Below are positions 8,946 to 17,772 of a DNA stretch of 64,000 nucleotides, one piece after another. A model generated the notes under the pieces. The model had not been told where the DNA came from. It saw nothing but the letters and a program-made list of their open reading frames with translations, and ran no database searches. Location of the stretch: positions 1 to 64,000 of the forward strand of contig CAUEMA010000001.1 of the NCBI GenBank assembly GCA_959018755.1, in the 5' to 3' direction. Position 1 is the stretch's first letter, and the number at the start of each line of letters is the position of its first letter. This stretch comes from an uncultured Collinsella sp. Its GTDB lineage: Bacteria; Actinomycetota; Coriobacteriia; Coriobacteriales; Coriobacteriaceae. The position numbers and the translations under genes are program-made.

Positions 8946-9809
8946 ATGTTCGGATACATCTATAAGAAAGATGTCGCTATTATCGCGGCCGTCCTGTGCC
9001 TTTGTCTGGGCGTGGGCAGCTTCTTTGATTATCAGATCTCGAGTGCGCTGTTCAACATCGGCAGCATGTACGGTCGCTTTGTCGAGGCGGCCGGCGAGCT
9101 ACCGTTCGAGCTGACGGCGAGCGTCGCGGGCGTTATGCTCGTGCGCGCGGTGCGTTCCGACTCCAAGGCGAGCAAGTGGCTCGCTGCGCTGGGCGTTTTG
9201 ATCAACGTGGGTCTGGTCGGCTACGAGATTATCGGATCGCTGCGCGTCGGCGGCAAGCTTATTGCGTTTCAGCTGGTTCTGACGTTTGCGTTGGTCATCG
9301 CAGCAAACTTCATCGCCTACCGCCTCACGCGCACGACCGAGCCCGACGAGCTTACGCGCTGGGCATTGATGGTGCTGGCCGTGTGGGTCGCTCAGGCCAT
9401 CATCCTCAACGTCATTGTTAAGCCGTTATGGTCGCGCCCGCGCATGCGCGTGATCGAGGTCACGCCGGGGCTCAATTTTCAGCCGTGGTGGGTGATCGGC
9501 AACCCCGACAAGTGGGCCTATATCGCCGCCGGCGTGATCAAGGACGGGTTCAAGTCGTTTGCGAGCGGACACACGGCGCATGCGGCGATTGGCCTTATGC
9601 TCGCCGGGCTTCCCGCGGCAGCCTTTAAGGAAAAACCTTCGCGTCGCCGCGTGATCTTTTGGGCAGCGGTTGTTGTTGCAGCGTTCGTCGCCTTTGGGCG
9701 CATCGTGATCGGCGCGCACTTTTTGAGTGACGTGAGCTGCGGTTTTGCCCTGGTACTGGCACTTGAGTGCCTTGCCGCACGCATTGCCTATCCCAACGGC
9801 GTACAATAG
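8946..9809 (+). CDS. PAP2-family membrane phosphatase
   Basis: A 287-residue integral membrane protein with six or so hydrophobic segments. It has the three signature blocks of type 2 phosphatidic acid phosphatases: KPLWSRPR, SFASGHTAHA (catalytic His of the SGH block) and RIVIGAHFLSDV (the R-x5-H-x3-D block). Members dephosphorylate lipid phosphates such as phosphatidic acid, phosphatidylglycerol phosphate or undecaprenyl pyrophosphate, with the active site on the outer face. The substrate cannot be assigned from sequence. The start follows GAAAGGAAAGC. Confidence 0.88.
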   Translation: MFGYIYKKDVAIIAAVLCLCLGVGSFFDYQISSALFNIGSMYGRFVEAAGELPFELTASVAGVMLVRAVRSDSKASKWLAALGVLINVGLVGYEIIGSLRVGGKLIAFQLVLTFALVIAANFIAYRLTRTTEPDELTRWALMVLAVWVAQAIILNVIVKPLWSRPRMRVIEVTPGLNFQPWWVIGNPDKWAYIAAGVIKDGFKSFASGHTAHAAIGLMLAGLPAAAFKEKPSRRRVIFWAAVVVAAFVAFGRIVIGAHFLSDVSCGFALVLALECLAARIAYPNGVQ

Positions 9810-9854
9810 CTCCGTTTGAATCATCTGGCCGATACCCGGTAAGAGAGGATTGCC

Positions 9855-10880
9855 ATGCTCGCGTTTAACAACGACTATTCCCACGGCGCACATCCGGCAG
9901 TGCTGCAGGCGCTCGTCGACACCAATATGGAGCCGCAGCCCGGCTACGGTACCGATGCGCACACCGAGCGTGCCAAGCAGCTTATCCGCGAGGCCTGTCA
10001 GGCCCCCGATGCCGACGTGTTTTTTCTGGTGGGCGGCACGCAGGCCAACGCGACGGTGATTGACATGCTGCTCGCGCCGTACGAGGGCGTCGTTGCTGCC
10101 GAGACCGGCCACGTCGCCTGCCACGAGGCGGGCGCCATCGAGTTTGGCGGTCACAAGGTGCTCACCATCCCCGGCTACGAGGGCAAGATGCACGCCGAGG
10201 ACCTCGAGAGCTATATCCAGGTGTTCTACGAAAACGAGAGCTACGAGCACACGGTGTTCCCGGGTGCCGTGTACGTGAGCCTATCGACCGAGTACGGCAC
10301 GCTGTACTCCAAGGCCGAGCTCGCGGCGATTCACGCAGTGTGCCAGAAGCGCCAGATTCCGCTGTTTGTGGACGGTGCTCGCCTGGCCTATGCGCTGGCG
10401 GCCGATGAGTGCGACATTACCCTGCCCGAGCTGGCACAGCTGTGTGACGTGTTCTACATCGGCGGCACCAAGTGCGGCGCTCTGTGCGGCGAGGCCGTGG
10501 TGTTTTGCGGCATGCACGCTCCGGCGCATCCCATTCCGCGCATTAAGCAGCACGGTGCGTTGCTGGCCAAGGGCCGCCTGACGGGCGTGCAGTTTGAGGC
10601 GCTCTTTACCGACGGCCTGTATTTTGAGATTGGTCGCCAGGCGATCGAAACCGCGCAGGCGCTTCGTCGCGTGCTGCACGAGCGCGGCTACCAGTTCTTC
10701 TTGGAGACGCCGACCAACCAGCAGTTCGTGATTCTGCCCAACGAGGACATGGCCCGCATTCGCGAGCACGCGGCGATCGAGTACTGGGAAAAGTACGACG
10801 ATACCCACACGGTGGTGCGCTTTTGCACCAGCTGGGCCACGACGCAGGAGGATATCGACGCGTTGGCGGCTGTCCTGTAG
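9855..10880 (+). CDS. Low-specificity L-threonine aldolase-like PLP enzyme
   Basis: A 341-residue fold-type I PLP enzyme of the beta-eliminating lyase/threonine aldolase family. It shows the N-terminal FNNDYSHGAHPAVL block, GGTQANAT (phosphate-binding loop), the catalytic-side HVACHEAGA block, FVDGARL (Asp contacting the pyridine ring) and the Schiff-base lysine in YIGGTKCGA. The expected reaction is cleavage of threonine or allo-threonine to glycine and acetaldehyde. The family also contains related beta-lyases, so the substrate is inferred. A ribosome-binding site (AGAGGA) precedes the ATG. Confidence 0.88.
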   Translation: MLAFNNDYSHGAHPAVLQALVDTNMEPQPGYGTDAHTERAKQLIREACQAPDADVFFLVGGTQANATVIDMLLAPYEGVVAAETGHVACHEAGAIEFGGHKVLTIPGYEGKMHAEDLESYIQVFYENESYEHTVFPGAVYVSLSTEYGTLYSKAELAAIHAVCQKRQIPLFVDGARLAYALAADECDITLPELAQLCDVFYIGGTKCGALCGEAVVFCGMHAPAHPIPRIKQHGALLAKGRLTGVQFEALFTDGLYFEIGRQAIETAQALRRVLHERGYQFFLETPTNQQFVILPNEDMARIREHAAIEYWEKYDDTHTVVRFCTSWATTQEDIDALAAVL

Positions 10881-10898
10881 CCTGATGTAATGACGAGG

Positions 10899-10941
10899 GG
10901 CCGCCTTGCGCTAGGTTTGGCGCAAGGCGGCCTTTGTTTTT
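10899..10941 (+). terminator. Terminator after the aldolase gene
   Basis: A perfect 12-bp stem (GGCCGCCTTGCG and its complement) with a ten-base loop is followed by TTTGTTTTT. Confidence 0.88.
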
Positions 10942-10957
10942 GAGGGAGAAGGGTTGT

Positions 10958-11539
10958 ATGACCGAGATGTCCGAGCCGACGATTCGCCTGGCGACGCCCG
11001 ATGATGCGCCGGCGTTGCTTGCCATCTATGAGCCGTATGTGCGCCAGACGGCGATTACCTGCGAATACGAGGTGCCGAGCGTTGAGGAGTTCGCCGGGCG
11101 CATCGAGCGTACGCTCAAGCGCTATCCGTATCTGGTGATGGAGCTGGACGGGCGTCCGGTAGGCTATGCCTACGTGAGTCCGCTTAACAGCCGCGAGGCA
11201 TACGACTGGTCGGTCGAGACGTCAATCTACCTGGCACGCGATGTGCGCCATGGCGGGCTGGGTCGCAAGCTGCACGATGCGCTCAAGCAATGCCTGGTCG
11301 CGATGGGCATCACCAACATGTGCGCCCTCATCGCCGTGCCGCACGACAAGGACGACGAGTACCTGACGCACAACAGCCAGGATTTCCATGCCCATATGGG
11401 ATATCGCCTGGTGGGTGCCTTTGACCGCTGCGCCCAAAAGTTCGGCCGCTGGTACGATATGTGTTGGATGGAGCTGGTCCTAGCCGAGCGCACACCCAAC
11501 CAACCCAAACCAACCTGGTCCCCCGACCTCCTCGCCTAA
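10958..11539 (+). CDS. GNAT-family N-acetyltransferase (phosphinothricin-acetyltransferase-like)
   Basis: A 193-residue protein with the layout of the PAT/YncA branch of GNAT enzymes: IRLATPDDAPALLAIYEPYV at the start, VGYAYVSPLNSREAYDWSVETSIYL, an acetyl-CoA loop in DVRHGGLGRKLHDAL, and a C-terminal FHAHMGYRLVGAF block. These enzymes transfer acetyl from acetyl-CoA to small amines or amino-acid analogues. The natural substrate is unknown. The start is ATG 10958 behind GGGAGAAGGG; an in-frame upstream extension overlaps the terminator. Confidence 0.85.
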   Translation: MTEMSEPTIRLATPDDAPALLAIYEPYVRQTAITCEYEVPSVEEFAGRIERTLKRYPYLVMELDGRPVGYAYVSPLNSREAYDWSVETSIYLARDVRHGGLGRKLHDALKQCLVAMGITNMCALIAVPHDKDDEYLTHNSQDFHAHMGYRLVGAFDRCAQKFGRWYDMCWMELVLAERTPNQPKPTWSPDLLA

Positions 11540-11577
11540 AACCACCACAAAGGTGCCTGTCCCCTTTGTGGTGGTTT
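11538..11577. terminator. Palindromic terminator, member of the CCTGTCCC repeat family
   Basis: The stem AAACCACCACAAAGG pairs with its complement across the loop TGCCTGTCC, with T-rich flanks on both strands. It lies between convergent genes. The same loop sequence recurs at 29305-29359. Confidence 0.75.
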
Positions 11578-11586
11578 TGGTGGTGG

Positions 11587-12309
11587 TTAGCCGATGGGTT
11601 CGGTGTATTTGGCGCGGTCGGTGCGCTGGATGCGCTTGGAGACATGGAGCGGGCGACCGTCGGTGTCGTAGACGTAGTCGGTGATTAGGATCAACGCCTG
11701 CCCGCGCTCAACGTTGAGCAAAAACGCCTCGTTTTGCGAGGCGTAGCACACCTCAAAGGTCTTATGCCCCTGTGCCGGCGCGCGATGGAACTCCTGTCGC
11801 AGCGTGGCGTAGAGTGAACCGTTAATATCGCGATCGATGAGCGTCTCGAAGCTTGGCGGCAGGTAGGTGGTCTCCAGGCACAGCGGCGCGTCGTCCAGGT
11901 AGCGCAGGCGGACAAGTTTGACGAGCTTGCTGCCCACGGCGGCGTCAAAGAACTTAGCTATGCTGCCGGCCGCCTTGGCAAAGCCCGAGTCCACGGTGCG
12001 CGTGGTGGGCTTCATGCCCTGGCCTTCGACCTGCTTGGTATAGCTCGAAAACACCAGGTTGTTCTCGTGGAGCGCGGGCGTGTCGGCCACAAAGGCGCCA
12101 CGCCCGCGCTCGGTGCGCACCAGGCCCTCATCAACGAGCACCTTAAGGGCGTGGCGCACGGTGCTGCGTGACAGCCCCGATTCGTCCATGAGCTCCATCT
12201 CGGACGGCAGCTTGTCTCCGCGTGCGTAGGTGCCGGCGGCGATGCGGTCGCGCAGCATGCCCGCCAAGCGCTCGTATTGGGCCAGTTTCTTTTTAGACGA
12301 AGCGTTCAT
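11587..12309 (-). CDS. GntR/UTRA-family transcriptional regulator
   Basis: A 240-residue regulator of the HutC/FarR branch. The winged helix-turn-helix covers residues about 10-75 (DKLPSEMELMDESGLSRSTVRHALKVLVDEGLVRTERGRGAFV), followed by a UTRA effector domain (about 95-235) that usually binds a sugar phosphate or amino-sugar phosphate. It is transcribed divergently from the SIS gene at 12515, and the 205-base gap carries three TGTAT-type repeats. It is therefore the likely local repressor of that SIS gene and of itself. Confidence 0.92.
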   Translation of the reverse strand: MNASSKKKLAQYERLAGMLRDRIAAGTYARGDKLPSEMELMDESGLSRSTVRHALKVLVDEGLVRTERGRGAFVADTPALHENNLVFSSYTKQVEGQGMKPTTRTVDSGFAKAAGSIAKFFDAAVGSKLVKLVRLRYLDDAPLCLETTYLPPSFETLIDRDINGSLYATLRQEFHRAPAQGHKTFEVCYASQNEAFLLNVERGQALILITDYVYDTDGRPLHVSKRIQRTDRAKYTEPIG

Positions 12310-12319
12310 GCGATCAACC

Positions 12320-12475
12320 TGTATCTAACTTGTATACTTACCGAACAAAGCATGTATCCAACATGACAACAAAACCGCTGGTAATGGATTGCCGAAAACC
12401 TTACCAACAAAATTTCTAAGACAAATATAGCATACAACTAGTCGACATAACCAAAACATGTATGTAACTTGTATG
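12320..12475. promoter_or_regulatory. Divergent regulatory region with TGTAT repeats
   Basis: Three similar sites lie at 12320-12336 (TGTATCTAACTTGTATA), 12352-12367 (ATGTATCCAACATGAC) and 12458-12475 (ATGTATGTAACTTGTATG). In the first and third the TGTAT cores repeat 11 bases apart, one helical turn. They sit between the GntR gene and the SIS gene and are probable operators. Confidence 0.65.
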
Positions 12476-12514
12476 CCATCGAGAGCATCAAACGAGAAGA
12501 AAGGCTGATGCACG

Positions 12515-13507
12515 ATGACTACTCAGGAACAGGTTAAGGATGTCGTCTCCCAGGTTTTGGCTGACAAGGCAGACAAGGGCGGCATCAAGCGCGTCGTGTG
12601 GATTGGCGCTGGCGGATCCAACGGCGGCAACTATCCTGCCCAGTACTTTATGGAGCACGAGGCCACGCAGGTCGTGAGCTCCAGCTACACCAGCAACGAG
12701 TTCGTGCACGCCACCCCGGCCTACGTCAACGAGAACACCCTGGCCGTGGTCGTGTCCATGCGCGGCACCAAGGAGACCATCGTCGCCGCCCAGGTCGCCA
12801 AGGACCACGGCGCCAGCACCATCGCCATCTATGTCGACGAGTCCGGCCTTACCGAGGTCTGCGACTACAAGATCCAGTACGATAGCCTGGCCGTCGATGA
12901 GTCCTGCATGGGCCGCACCAACTCCGCCGTCGTGACCATGATCGCCATGGAGCTCACGCAGCAGACCGAGGGTTATGCCGAGTACGAGACCGCTATGGCC
13001 GCCTTCGACCTGGTCGACCCCATCTATCGCAAGGCCGTCGAGTACACCCGTCCGCTCGCTGCCAAGTGGGCCGAGCAGAACGCCGACAAGCCCTGCATCA
13101 ACGTGATGGCTCAGGGTCCGCTCTTTGGTGCCGCCTACGTCTTTAGCATCTGCAACGTGCAGGAGATGCTGCAGATCGACTCCTGCACCATCAACACCTG
13201 CGACTTCTTCCACGGCCCCTTCGAGATCCTGGACAAGCGCACCTCGCTGTTCCAGCTCATCAGCGTCGGCCGCAGCCGCTGCAACGACGAGCGCGGCATC
13301 CGCTTCGTCAACCAGTACGGTGGCGAGCGCGTCTATCAGCTCGACGCCAAGGAGCTCGGCCTCAATGACATCAAGGACAGCGTGAGCGAATACTTCAACC
13401 ACCTGATCTTTGCCCCGATTCTCAACAACGTGTACATGCGCGCGCTCTCTGCCGTCACCCACAAGGACTACATGACGCGACGCTACATGTGGAAGCTGGA
13501 TTACTAG
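12515..13507 (+). CDS. SIS-domain sugar-phosphate deglycase-like protein (SIS1)
   Basis: A 330-residue protein with two SIS folds, like the fructosamine-6-phosphate deglycases FrlB/GfrE/GfrF. Signatures are GAGGSNGGNYPAQYF (first sugar-phosphate loop), SMRGTKETIVAA, and CDFFHGPFEIL with the catalytic-side HGPFE motif. The C-terminus RRYMWKLDY is shared in type with the other SIS proteins of the window. The expected reaction is splitting of a 6-phosphorylated Amadori compound or related amino-sugar conjugate to a hexose phosphate and a free amine. An isomerase role is possible but less likely. No PTS genes are directly attached; the nearest begin at 15105. A dispersed repeat follows the stop. 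Confidence 0.8.
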   Translation: MTTQEQVKDVVSQVLADKADKGGIKRVVWIGAGGSNGGNYPAQYFMEHEATQVVSSSYTSNEFVHATPAYVNENTLAVVVSMRGTKETIVAAQVAKDHGASTIAIYVDESGLTEVCDYKIQYDSLAVDESCMGRTNSAVVTMIAMELTQQTEGYAEYETAMAAFDLVDPIYRKAVEYTRPLAAKWAEQNADKPCINVMAQGPLFGAAYVFSICNVQEMLQIDSCTINTCDFFHGPFEILDKRTSLFQLISVGRSRCNDERGIRFVNQYGGERVYQLDAKELGLNDIKDSVSEYFNHLIFAPILNNVYMRALSAVTHKDYMTRRYMWKLDY

Positions 13508-13516
13508 GGGATATTG

Positions 13517-13690
13517 GTTCCGCCGTTCTACCGAACGGCGGACCGGCCGACGCTGCGCACCCGGCATTTGGCCAATCTGCCGTTCAATTTCAAAGGCGCG
13601 ACCAGAAGGTCAGCGCCTTTTCATTTCACGGCACCTTGGCTCAAATGACGGGCGCTCGCTGACATTGCCAAAACGTCGGCGTTGCCGTGG
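13517..13690. repeat. Dispersed compound intergenic repeat, copy A
   Basis: It contains a GTTCCGCCGTTC/GAACGGCGGACC hairpin, a GCCGACGCTGC block, and the palindrome GGCGCGACC-AGAA-GGTCAGCGCC followed by TTTTCATTTCACG. The same order of blocks recurs at 52614-52790. A shortened form with only the first two blocks is at 21981-22050. It probably acts as a terminator for the SIS gene. Confidence 0.75.
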
Positions 13691-13738
13691 TTGGCACTTG
13701 GGGACGTTCCTTTTGTGCTGGCACTTGGGGACACTCCT
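13690..13738. repeat. Tandem TGGCACTTGGGGAC repeat
   Basis: Two direct copies of TGGCACTTGGGGAC, each followed by a short TCC-containing tail, lie back to back between SIS1 and the EamA gene. Function unknown. Confidence 0.6.
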
Positions 13739-13782
13739 GGGAATCATTTCCTCGTTCGCCGATTTGTGTCTTGAAAAATGTA

Positions 13783-13798
13783 TATAACGACTATAACG
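13783..13798. promoter_or_regulatory. ATAACG-type operator of the EamA gene
   Basis: Two TATAACG copies are spaced nine bases apart, 41 bases before the TTG start. The motif is shared with the PTS promoter at 15070-15088 and with other SIS/GntR promoters in the window. Confidence 0.5.
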
Positions 13799-13838
13799 TA
13801 GTGTGAAACATATTGGAAACAATACCGAGGAGGCTGCG

Positions 13839-14921
13839 TTGAAGAAAAGCAATCTGGGCTACGTGCTGGTGCTGGTCGCCGCGCTTATGTGGGGCAGCAT
13901 CGGAATCTTTGTAAACGGCATCTCGGCCATGGGCGTTTCGTCCCAGAGCATGGCTGCCTTTCGCTTGTTGGTCGGAGCGCTTATCTTGGCGCCGGTCCTG
14001 ATGTTTATGGGCTGCCGTCCGGGTGAGGGGTCTACCGTGGCTCAGGGTCCGCTGGCCCTGTTCAAGGCAAGCCCTAAAGAGCTTGTTCCCTGCGCGCTTG
14101 TCGGTATTGTCGGTTTGGCCGCCGCCAACACCTGCTATTACGAGTGCATGGGCGAGGTGGGCATGTCCACGGCCTCGGTGCTGCTCTACACCTCGCCGGT
14201 GTTTGGTGTCATGCTCGGTCGCGTGCTTTATCGCGAGGACGTGACCCCCAACAAGCTCGTTGCCATTGTCTTCAACATCGTTGGCTGCGTGCTTGCAGTG
14301 ACCAATGGCGACCTTTCCGGTTTTCATTTTTCGGTTTGGGGCGTCACGTCGGGCGTGATTGCGGGCTTTTGTGGTGCGTCGCTCGCGGTGTTTAGCCGGA
14401 TAGCAACCAAGACGGTCCACCCGCTGGCTGTCACGTTTTGGGGCTTTGTTTTTGGCGGTGCGGTTATGGCAGTTATCGCGGCTCCGTGGCCGGATGTCGC
14501 CGCGGCAATGTCGCCACAGCTGCTGCTGTTGTTCCTTGGCTTTGGACTCATCCCCACAGCCGTGGCTTACATCTTATATATGCAGGGTCTGTCCATGGGG
14601 CTCGAGACGTCGAAAGTTCCCGTCGTAATGTCTTTCGAGACGGTCGTCACCGTACTGGTGGGCATTGGCATCTACGCTGAGCCCGCCGGCGCGATCAAGG
14701 TCCTGGGCATCGTGCTGGTGCTCGCGTCCATCCTGATCATGAACACCGACTTCTCCAAGCTGCGCAACAGTGTGTTTGTCGGTCATGTTGTTGAGAGCAT
14801 GACCTTTAAGCCCAACGCGTGGTGGACGGAGAAATCGCAGGACATGGATCTGTTTAAGGAGCGCACCGGCATCGCGCTGGAGCCCACCGTGCAGGAAAGC
14901 CCCTGGTACTTTGTGCGATAG
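13839..14921 (+). CDS. EamA/DMT-family transporter
   Basis: A 360-residue membrane protein with ten predicted hydrophobic segments in two EamA halves (first from YVLVLVAALMWGSIG, second from WGVTSGVIAGFCGASLAVFSR). It has a hydrophilic tail of about 55 residues ending in ESPWYFVR. The chosen start is TTG 13839 because GAGGAGG lies five bases upstream; the in-frame GTG at 13803 lies just beyond the operator-like repeats and has no ribosome-binding site. The substrate is unknown. Because it shares the ATAACG operator and precedes the PTS operon, export or import of a product of that pathway is plausible. Confidence 0.85.
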   Translation: MKKSNLGYVLVLVAALMWGSIGIFVNGISAMGVSSQSMAAFRLLVGALILAPVLMFMGCRPGEGSTVAQGPLALFKASPKELVPCALVGIVGLAAANTCYYECMGEVGMSTASVLLYTSPVFGVMLGRVLYREDVTPNKLVAIVFNIVGCVLAVTNGDLSGFHFSVWGVTSGVIAGFCGASLAVFSRIATKTVHPLAVTFWGFVFGGAVMAVIAAPWPDVAAAMSPQLLLLFLGFGLIPTAVAYILYMQGLSMGLETSKVPVVMSFETVVTVLVGIGIYAEPAGAIKVLGIVLVLASILIMNTDFSKLRNSVFVGHVVESMTFKPNAWWTEKSQDMDLFKERTGIALEPTVQESPWYFVR

Positions 14922-15069
14922 AGGATTGCGCGCAGGGTCTGACCTCGGGTTATCCAGCCAGCGCCGGCCTACCCAGCCCCAACGTTTCAAGTACGTTAAA
15001 CCCGTCAACGGTCGATTTTCACCCGCGAACGGTCTTTATACTAATTAGCAATATCCGCAACGTATAAGA

Positions 15070-15088
15070 CGTTATAATGACCATAACG
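15070..15088 (+). promoter_or_regulatory. Promoter -10 and palindromic operator of PTS operon 1
   Basis: A perfect inverted repeat CGTTAT-N7-ATAACG overlaps a TATAAT -10 box at 15073-15078. It lies just before the ribosome-binding site AAAGGAGGAGG. This placement suggests repression by a GntR-family protein. Confidence 0.7.
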
Positions 15089-15104
15089 AAAAGGAGGAGG
15101 CAAG

Positions 15105-16028
15105 ATGAATCAGATCATTCTCGCATCTCATGGCGGCCTGGCCGCAGGCGCCAAAGACACGCTCGAGATGGTTCTCGGCGACGTGTCGAACGTCCACGTC
15201 GTGTCGCTTGCTCGTGACGACAAGGAGCCCATCACCAATAAGGTTGAGGCTATGATCGCCACGTTCAACGCGGGCGACACCGTCTATGTGCTGACCGATA
15301 TGCTCGGCAGCTCGGTCAACAACAGCATGGTCGAGCTTTCCAAGAACGGCACGAAGTTCACGGTTGTCAGCGGTTTCAACATCCCGCTGGCACTGACGCT
15401 CGCTATGAGCCCCGTCCCCGTCAAGGGCGCCGAGCTCGCGGCCCTCATCAACGAGGCCCGTACCGGTCTGACCAACCCCAACGCACCGGTCGAGGCTGCC
15501 GCGGCTCCCGCCAAGAAGGCCAAGGCGCCCCGTCACAGCTCCGGTCCCGCCAAGATCGTCCTCGCACGTCTTGACTACCGTCTGCTGCACGGCCAGGTTG
15601 TCTTTACCTGGACCACCAAGGTTCAGGCCGAGCGCATCATCGTCGTCGACAACGCTGCCGCCAACGATGACATCAAGAAGGGCGCTCTTAAGCTGGCCAA
15701 GCCCCAGGGCGTGCGCCTGAACGTCTTCACCGTCGAGCGTGCCCTCGCCAAGATGGACAAGCTCAACACCCTCGGCGAGCGCGTCATGTTCGTCTTTGGC
15801 AACACGGCCGAGATGCTGCAGTTCTGCCAGGGCTACAAGCTCGATGCCATCAACCTGGGCGCCACCGCCAACCACGACGGTGCCGATCAGGTCGGAGGCA
15901 AGGACAGCTCCGTCTTCCTCGACGCCAACCAGAAGGCCGACGTCAACCAGCTGCTCGACATGGGCATTAAGCTCTACGTCCAGCAGACCCCTACGTATCA
16001 GAGCGTCGACATCGACGCCAAGCTGTAA
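15105..16028 (+). CDS. PTS mannose-family EIIAB (fused)
   Basis: A 307-residue cytoplasmic phosphotransfer protein. The EIIA domain (residues 1-120) has the phospho-histidine H9 in ILASHGGLA. An Ala/Lys/Pro-rich linker (about 122-148) leads to EIIB (149-307) with phospho-histidine H162 in RLDYRLLHGQV. Phosphate passes from HPr to H9 and H162, then to the incoming sugar. It is the first gene of an operon with EIIC, EIID and a SIS deglycase, so the transported substrate is probably an amino-sugar or glycated compound, not mannose. The second PTS set in the window has separate EIIA and EIIB proteins. Confidence 0.93.
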   Translation: MNQIILASHGGLAAGAKDTLEMVLGDVSNVHVVSLARDDKEPITNKVEAMIATFNAGDTVYVLTDMLGSSVNNSMVELSKNGTKFTVVSGFNIPLALTLAMSPVPVKGAELAALINEARTGLTNPNAPVEAAAAPAKKAKAPRHSSGPAKIVLARLDYRLLHGQVVFTWTTKVQAERIIVVDNAAANDDIKKGALKLAKPQGVRLNVFTVERALAKMDKLNTLGERVMFVFGNTAEMLQFCQGYKLDAINLGATANHDGADQVGGKDSSVFLDANQKADVNQLLDMGIKLYVQQTPTYQSVDIDAKL

Positions 16029-16064
16029 TCAACCAGGCTTTTGCCTGACTGAAAGGAGAAGGGT

Positions 16065-16859
16065 ATGAATACGTTCATCAGTGCGGTGCTCGTCGGCCTC
16101 GTCGGCGTGTTCTGCATGTGGGACTCCCGCCTGCTCGGTCGTCTTAACTTCGAGCAGCCCCTCGTTGGCGCTACGCTCGTCGGTTTGCTGCTGGGCGATG
16201 TGCCCACTGGCCTTGCCGTCGGTGCCGCCGTCGAGCTCGTGTCCATGGGCCTGGTGCAGGTCGGCGCCGCCGTTCCGCCCGATATGGTCCTGGGCGGCAT
16301 CGTGGCCGCTGCCTTTGCGTGCCTGACCGATGCTTCCGCCGAGACCGCCATGACGATCGCCATCCCGGTCGCCGTCCTGGGTCAGCTCCTCGGCATCGTG
16401 TTCCGTTCCATCATCGCCGCCCTCACCCATGTGGCAGATAACGCGATCGATAACGGAAAGTTCAAGACCGCCTACCGTATGCACATCTGCGCCGGCCCCG
16501 GTCTGTACGCCGTCATGTACTTCCTGCCGATCTTCCTCGCCGTCTTTGTTGGCACCGACCTGGTTCAGGCCATCGTCAACATGGTTCCCGAGTGGCTGTC
16601 CACTGGTCTTAACGTTTCGACCAAGATCATGACCGCCTATGGCTTGGCCCTGCTGCTCACCATGATGATCAAGAAGGGTATGACTCCGTTCCTGTTCATC
16701 GGTTTCCTGCTCGCCGCTTACCTCAACCTGTCCGTCATCGCGGTCGCTCTGATCGGTGTGTGCCTGGCTGTCGTCTTCATGGGCTTCAAGTTCAACGGTT
16801 CCCATGCAGCCGCCGGTGTCGATTCCGACTACGATCCGCTCGAAGACGACGAAGACTAA
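16065..16859 (+). CDS. PTS mannose-family EIIC permease
   Basis: A 264-residue polytopic membrane protein. The N-terminal GATLVGLLLGDVPTGLAVGAAVELVSMG and VGAAVPPDMVLGGI blocks are diagnostic of the sorbose/mannose EIIC family. Together with EIID it forms the sugar channel. It ends in an acidic tail and the stop is 13 bases before the EIID start, with AGGAGGAAC between them. Confidence 0.93.
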   Translation: MNTFISAVLVGLVGVFCMWDSRLLGRLNFEQPLVGATLVGLLLGDVPTGLAVGAAVELVSMGLVQVGAAVPPDMVLGGIVAAAFACLTDASAETAMTIAIPVAVLGQLLGIVFRSIIAALTHVADNAIDNGKFKTAYRMHICAGPGLYAVMYFLPIFLAVFVGTDLVQAIVNMVPEWLSTGLNVSTKIMTAYGLALLLTMMIKKGMTPFLFIGFLLAAYLNLSVIAVALIGVCLAVVFMGFKFNGSHAAAGVDSDYDPLEDDED

Positions 16860-16872
16860 GGAGGAACACACT

Positions 16873-17706
16873 ATGGCAACCGCAACCAAGGACGTGTCCC
16901 TGAACAAGAAGGTCAGCCAGTTCTTCTGGCGCTCCTGGGCCATCCAGGCCTCTTGGAACTACGAGCGTCAGATGAACATGGGCTTCCTCTACGGCATGGT
17001 TCCCACGCTTGATCGCCTCTATCCGGATGAGTCCGACCCCAAGCAGCTCGCTGCTAAGAAAGAGGCTTACCACCGTCACATGGCGTTCTACAACTGCACC
17101 CCGCAGACGAGCGCTTTCATCCTGGGCCTCGCCGCCTCCATGGAGGAGGAGTACGCCAAGGATCCCGAGAACTTCGATCCCGATTCGATCAACGCGGTCA
17201 AGACCTCCCTCATGGGTCCGCTTTCCGGCATCGGTGACTCCTTCTTCCAGGGCACCATCCGCGTTATCGCCTTTGGCCTGGGCGTTCAGCTGGCTCAGCA
17301 GGGCTCCATCATGGGCCCGATCCTGGCCATGCTCATCTCCATCGTCCCCTCTGTGCTGATCACTTGGTTCGCAGCCAAGATGGGCTATCAGGGCGGCCAC
17401 GAGTACCTGAGCAAGCTCCAGGGCGGCGATCTCATGGAGAAGCTCATGTATGTCTGCGGCATCGTGGGTCTTATGTCCGTGGGCGGCATGATCGCCACGC
17501 TGATCGGCGCCACCACTCCGCTGCAGTTCGCTGAGGGCACCGTCGTGATCCAGGACATCCTGGACGGCATGATGCCCCAGATGATCTCCCTCGGCCTCAC
17601 CGGCCTTATGTACTGGCTCATCAAGAAGAACGTCAACACCGGTTGGCTTCTCGTGATCGCCATTGTGGGCGGCATCGCCCTCTCCGCGGCCGGCATCCTG
17701 GCCTAG
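16873..17706 (+). CDS. PTS mannose-family EIID permease
   Basis: A 277-residue protein with the EIID signatures WNYERQMNMGFLYGMVPTLDRLY, RHMAFYNCTPQTSAFILG and SLMGPLSGIGDSFFQGTIRVI, then hydrophobic segments at the C-terminus. It pairs with EIIC to form the membrane translocator. The start is ATG 16873, with AAGGAGGAA upstream; the longer frame runs back into EIIC and has no support. Confidence 0.93.
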   Translation: MATATKDVSLNKKVSQFFWRSWAIQASWNYERQMNMGFLYGMVPTLDRLYPDESDPKQLAAKKEAYHRHMAFYNCTPQTSAFILGLAASMEEEYAKDPENFDPDSINAVKTSLMGPLSGIGDSFFQGTIRVIAFGLGVQLAQQGSIMGPILAMLISIVPSVLITWFAAKMGYQGGHEYLSKLQGGDLMEKLMYVCGIVGLMSVGGMIATLIGATTPLQFAEGTVVIQDILDGMMPQMISLGLTGLMYWLIKKNVNTGWLLVIAIVGGIALSAAGILA

Positions 17707-17740
17707 TCGCGACTAAGCGCCTAACCGCTTTCCCCCGGGG

Positions 17741-17772
17741 GCCTGCCTGGCATCCCATACCCCAGGCAGGCT
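17741..17772 (+). terminator. Hairpin between EIID and SIS2
   Basis: A 10-bp stem (GCCTGCCTGG and its complement) is followed by TT. A second palindrome, GTGACAAAGG/CCTTTGTCAC, follows at 17786-17812. They could set lower or higher expression of the downstream SIS gene within the operon, by partial termination or RNA processing. Confidence 0.5.

Noticed and set aside
13610..13852. Minus-strand open frame of 80 codons
   Set aside because: It runs through the dispersed repeat and the EamA promoter and has no ribosome-binding site.
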